Source: Actinobacteria bacterium OK074 (GTDB taxonomy: Bacteria > Actinomycetota > Actinomycetes > Streptomycetales > Streptomycetaceae). Taken from it: a stretch of 64,000 bases of DNA. The position numbers and the translations under genes are program-made. This document shows, in pieces, positions 61,916 to 64,000 of the stretch (position 1 is its first letter; the number at the start of each line of letters is the position of its first letter). The stretch spans positions 1-64,000 of the forward strand of contig LJCV01000269.1 of assembly GCA_001298575.1 (NCBI GenBank), given 5' to 3'. The notes beneath the pieces are model-generated. The model was not told the origin of the DNA and searched no databases. It saw only the letters and a list, made by a program, of their open reading frames with translations.

Positions 61916-62896
61916 CTACTGCTCGTCGAAGAGGCTGGTCACCGAGCCGTCCTCGAAGACCTCGCGGACCGCGCTGGCGATCGTCGGGGCGATCGACAGG
62001 ACGGTCATCTTGTCGAGGTTGGCGGCCAGTTCGCCGGGGGTGGGGAGCGTGTTGGTGAAGACGAACTCGCTGACCCGGGAGTTCTTCAGCCGGTCGGCCG
62101 CCGGACCCGACAGCACACCGTGCGTCGCCGTCACGATGACGTCCTCGGCGCCATGCGCGAACAGGGCGTCCGCGGCGGCGCAGATGGTGCCACCGGTGTC
62201 GATCATGTCGTCGACCAGGACGCAGACGCGGCCCTCGACCTCACCCACGACCTCGTGGACGGTCACCTGGTTCGCGACGTCCTTGTCGCGCCGCTTGTGC
62301 ACGATCGCCAGCGGGGCGCCGAGGCGGTCGCACCAGCGGTCGGCGACGCGCACGCGGCCGGCGTCCGGGGAGACGACGGTCAGCTTGGAGCGGTCCACCT
62401 TGCCGCCGACGTAGTCCGCGAGCAGCGGCAGCGCGAACAGGTGGTCGACCGGGCCGTCGAAGAAGCCCTGGATCTGGTCGGTGTGCAGGTCGACGGTGAG
62501 GAGGCGGTCGGCGCCCGCCGTCTTCATCATGTCCGCGATCAGCCGGGCCGAGATCGGCTCCCGGCCGCGGTGCTTCTTGTCCTGGCGGGCGTAGCCGTAG
62601 AACGGCACGATCACCGTGATCGAGCGGGCCGACGCGCGCTTCAGCGCGTCGATCATGATCAGCTGCTCCATGATCCACTGGTTGATCGGAGCGGTGTGGC
62701 TCTGGATCACGAAGCAGTCGGCGCCGCGCGCGGACTCCTCGTAACGGACGTAGATCTCGCCGTTGGCGAAGTCGAAGGCCCTCGTCGGGACGACCCCGAC
62801 ACCCAGCTGCTGGGCGACCTCCTCGGCAAGCTCGGGGTGGGCGCGGCCGGAGAAGAACATCATCTTCTTCTCGCCGGTCGTCTTGATCCCGGTCAC
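61916..62896 (-). CDS. prs: Ribose-phosphate pyrophosphokinase Prs
   Basis: A 326-residue PRPP synthase; makes phosphoribosyl pyrophosphate from ribose-5-P and ATP for nucleotide, His and Trp synthesis. Motifs: FFSGRAHPELAEEVAQQLGV, PFYGYARQDKKHRGREPISA, VDLHTDQIQGFFDGPVDHL, VVSPDAGRVRVADRW and the PRPP loop VLVDDMIDTGGT. GTG start preceded by GAGGAGACAG. Class I length. Adjacent to glmU, as conserved in actinobacteria. Confidence 0.96.
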   Translation of the reverse strand: MTGIKTTGEKKMMFFSGRAHPELAEEVAQQLGVGVVPTRAFDFANGEIYVRYEESARGADCFVIQSHTAPINQWIMEQLIMIDALKRASARSITVIVPFYGYARQDKKHRGREPISARLIADMMKTAGADRLLTVDLHTDQIQGFFDGPVDHLFALPLLADYVGGKVDRSKLTVVSPDAGRVRVADRWCDRLGAPLAIVHKRRDKDVANQVTVHEVVGEVEGRVCVLVDDMIDTGGTICAAADALFAHGAEDVIVTATHGVLSGPAADRLKNSRVSEFVFTNTLPTPGELAANLDKMTVLSIAPTIASAVREVFEDGSVTSLFDEQ

Positions 62897-63046
62897 AGCA
62901 CTGTCTCCTCAGAGGTTTCACAGCTGGATATTCGAGTGGACGAACGAGGTCCCGGCCCGCGCAGGCCGCACGGAACCGTCACAGCTGGGGGGTGGTGCGG
63001 GTGTGCGCTTATCACGGTACGCCGTCCCGGACGCACCTGTTTCCGG

Positions 63047-64000
63047 TCACTCTTCGCCATGGGCCCGGCCCTCCGTACGTCCGCCGCCGCCCAGGGCCGC
63101 CTCGGCCGCCTGCGCCGCCGCGCTGCCCGGACGCTTACGGGCCACCCAGCCCTCGATATTGCGCTGCTGGCCACGGGCCACGGCCAGCGAACCGGGCGGC
63201 ACGTCCTTCGTCAGGACCGAGCCCGCCGCGCTGTACGCGCCGTCCCCGACCGTGACAGGAGCCACATACATGTTGTCCGCCCCGAGCCGGCAGTGCGACC
63301 CGACGGTGGTGTGATGCTTGTTCTCCCCGTCGTAGTTCACGAACACACTCGCGGCGCCGATGTTCGAGTGCGCGCCGATCGTCGCGTCCCCGACGTAGGA
63401 GAGGTGCGGCACCTTCGTGCCCTCGCCGATCGTCGCGTTCTTGGTCTCGACGTACGTCCCGACCTTCGACTTCAGCCCCAGCCGGGTCCCGGGCCGCAGA
63501 TACGCGTACGGGCCCACGGCCGCCTTCGCGCCGACCTCCGCGCCCTCCGACACGGTGTTGTCCAGCCGCGCCCCGGCGCCCACCCGGGTGTTGGAGATAC
63601 GGGAGTTGGGCCCGACCTCCGCCCCCTCGCCGAGATGCGTGGTGCCGAGCAGCTGGGTGCCCGGGTGGACCAGGACGTCGCGCTCGAAGGTGACGGTGAC
63701 GTCGACGAAGGTGGTGGCCGGGTCGACGACCGTGACGCCGTCGAGCATGGCGGCGGTCAGCAGCCGGTCGTTGAGCACCCGGCGGGCCTCGGCCAGCTGC
63801 ACGCGGTTGTTGATCCCGGCGATCTCGCGGTGGTCGGCGGCCACGGAGGCGCCCACGCGGTGCCCGGCCTCGCGCAGGATCCCGAGCACGTCGGTGAGGT
63901 ACTCCTCACCCTGGCTGTTGTCGGTGCGCACCTTCTTCAGCGCGTCCGCGAGGAGTTGGCCGTCGAAGGCGAACACCCCGGAGTTGATCTCCCGGATCGC
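63047..64000 (-). CDS. glmU: GlmU N-acetyltransferase/uridylyltransferase, 5' end outside the window
   Basis: The gene runs past the right edge. The last 317 codons are present, from IREINSGVFAFDGQLLADAL (end of the uridylyltransferase domain) through the left-handed beta-helix (hexapeptide repeats, GPYAYLRPGTRLGLKSKVGT, VPHLSYVGDATIGAHSNIGA) to a Gly/Arg-rich tail (GGGGRTEGRAHGEE). GlmU makes UDP-GlcNAc for peptidoglycan from GlcN-1-P. Catalytic His and Lys of the acetyltransferase are in the VETKNATIG to VPHLSY and NYDGENKHHT segments. It lies 150 bases upstream of prs on the same strand. Confidence 0.95.
   Translation of the reverse strand, partial: AIREINSGVFAFDGQLLADALKKVRTDNSQGEEYLTDVLGILREAGHRVGASVAADHREIAGINNRVQLAEARRVLNDRLLTAAMLDGVTVVDPATTFVDVTVTFERDVLVHPGTQLLGTTHLGEGAEVGPNSRISNTRVGAGARLDNTVSEGAEVGAKAAVGPYAYLRPGTRLGLKSKVGTYVETKNATIGEGTKVPHLSYVGDATIGAHSNIGAASVFVNYDGENKHHTTVGSHCRLGADNMYVAPVTVGDGAYSAAGSVLTKDVPPGSLAVARGQQRNIEGWVARKRPGSAAAQAAEAALGGGGRTEGRAHGEE

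Overview
The window is a high-G+C actinobacterial chromosome segment, almost certainly Streptomyces. Third codon positions are strongly G/C, GTG and TTG starts are frequent, and start/stop overlaps (ATGA, GTGA) are common. Several genus-typical families are present: MHYT membrane protein, nitrate-sensor-like kinase, XRE/DUF397 pair, DUF5954, DUF7848-like. The core-gene order rsmA-ispE-ABC-F at the left, galTEK in the middle, and ppc-pth-rplY-prs-glmU at the right is also typical. No rRNA, tRNA, CRISPR array or insertion sequence was found.

Layout. 1-3 kb: rsmA, ispE (translationally coupled) and an MHYT membrane protein. 3-6 kb: a repeat-rich gap, then an orphan nitrate-sensor-type histidine kinase. 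6-9 kb: a Tat-exported GH43/AbfB arabinan-type hydrolase and a secreted PA14/fibronectin-III protein. 9-12.6 kb: a small accessory island with three short ORFs, an XRE/DUF397 regulator pair and a HigBA-type toxin-antitoxin pair whose toxin start lies in a heptanucleotide repeat. 12.6-20 kb: DUF5954 protein, a candidate small RNA with a strong terminator, a Uma2 nuclease, an ABC-F ATPase and two membrane-anchored beta-propeller proteins. 20.5-21.2 kb: an atypical orphan response regulator.

21-36 kb is a secreted-protein island. It holds a DNRLRE/FG-GAP surface protein on the minus strand and a divergent RHS polymorphic toxin of about 2,550 residues, with an internal ricin lectin, a Hint autoprocessing domain and a low-G+C toxin tip. 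A GTGA-overlapping immunity gene follows, then two lipoproteins and another secreted protein. 36-46 kb: peptidoglycan-binding protein, ArsR-type regulator, a sodium/solute symporter divergent from galT-galE-galK, and a TetR regulator divergent from an amidohydrolase with a palindromic operator between them. 46-49 kb: a four-gene coupled operon with WXG-type proteins (type VII secretion substrates). 49-51.5 kb: gene debris and a secreted pertussis-toxin-S1/pierisin/scabin-like mono-ADP-ribosyltransferase. 51.5-57 kb: GNAT, a response regulator with a split receiver and a structured leader, MarR/Tam methyltransferase with a 15-bp repeat array between them, VOC protein, orphan Phd antitoxin, and a TetR/desaturase operon. 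57.5-64 kb: housekeeping ppc, pth, rplY, prs and a glmU cut by the window end.

The strongest accessory signals are the RHS toxin/immunity cassette, the secreted ADP-ribosyltransferase and the WXG operon. Together they point to contact-dependent or secreted antagonism. The most unusual DNA-scale signals are the exact 15-bp-phased operator array (53751-53825), the heptamer repeat at the toxin start (11907-11936), the 20-21-bp-phased GGGCATC repeats (20461-20543), the response-regulator leader (52104-52227) and the candidate sRNA (about 13957-14098). Domain names come from reading the translated sequence; no database search was run.
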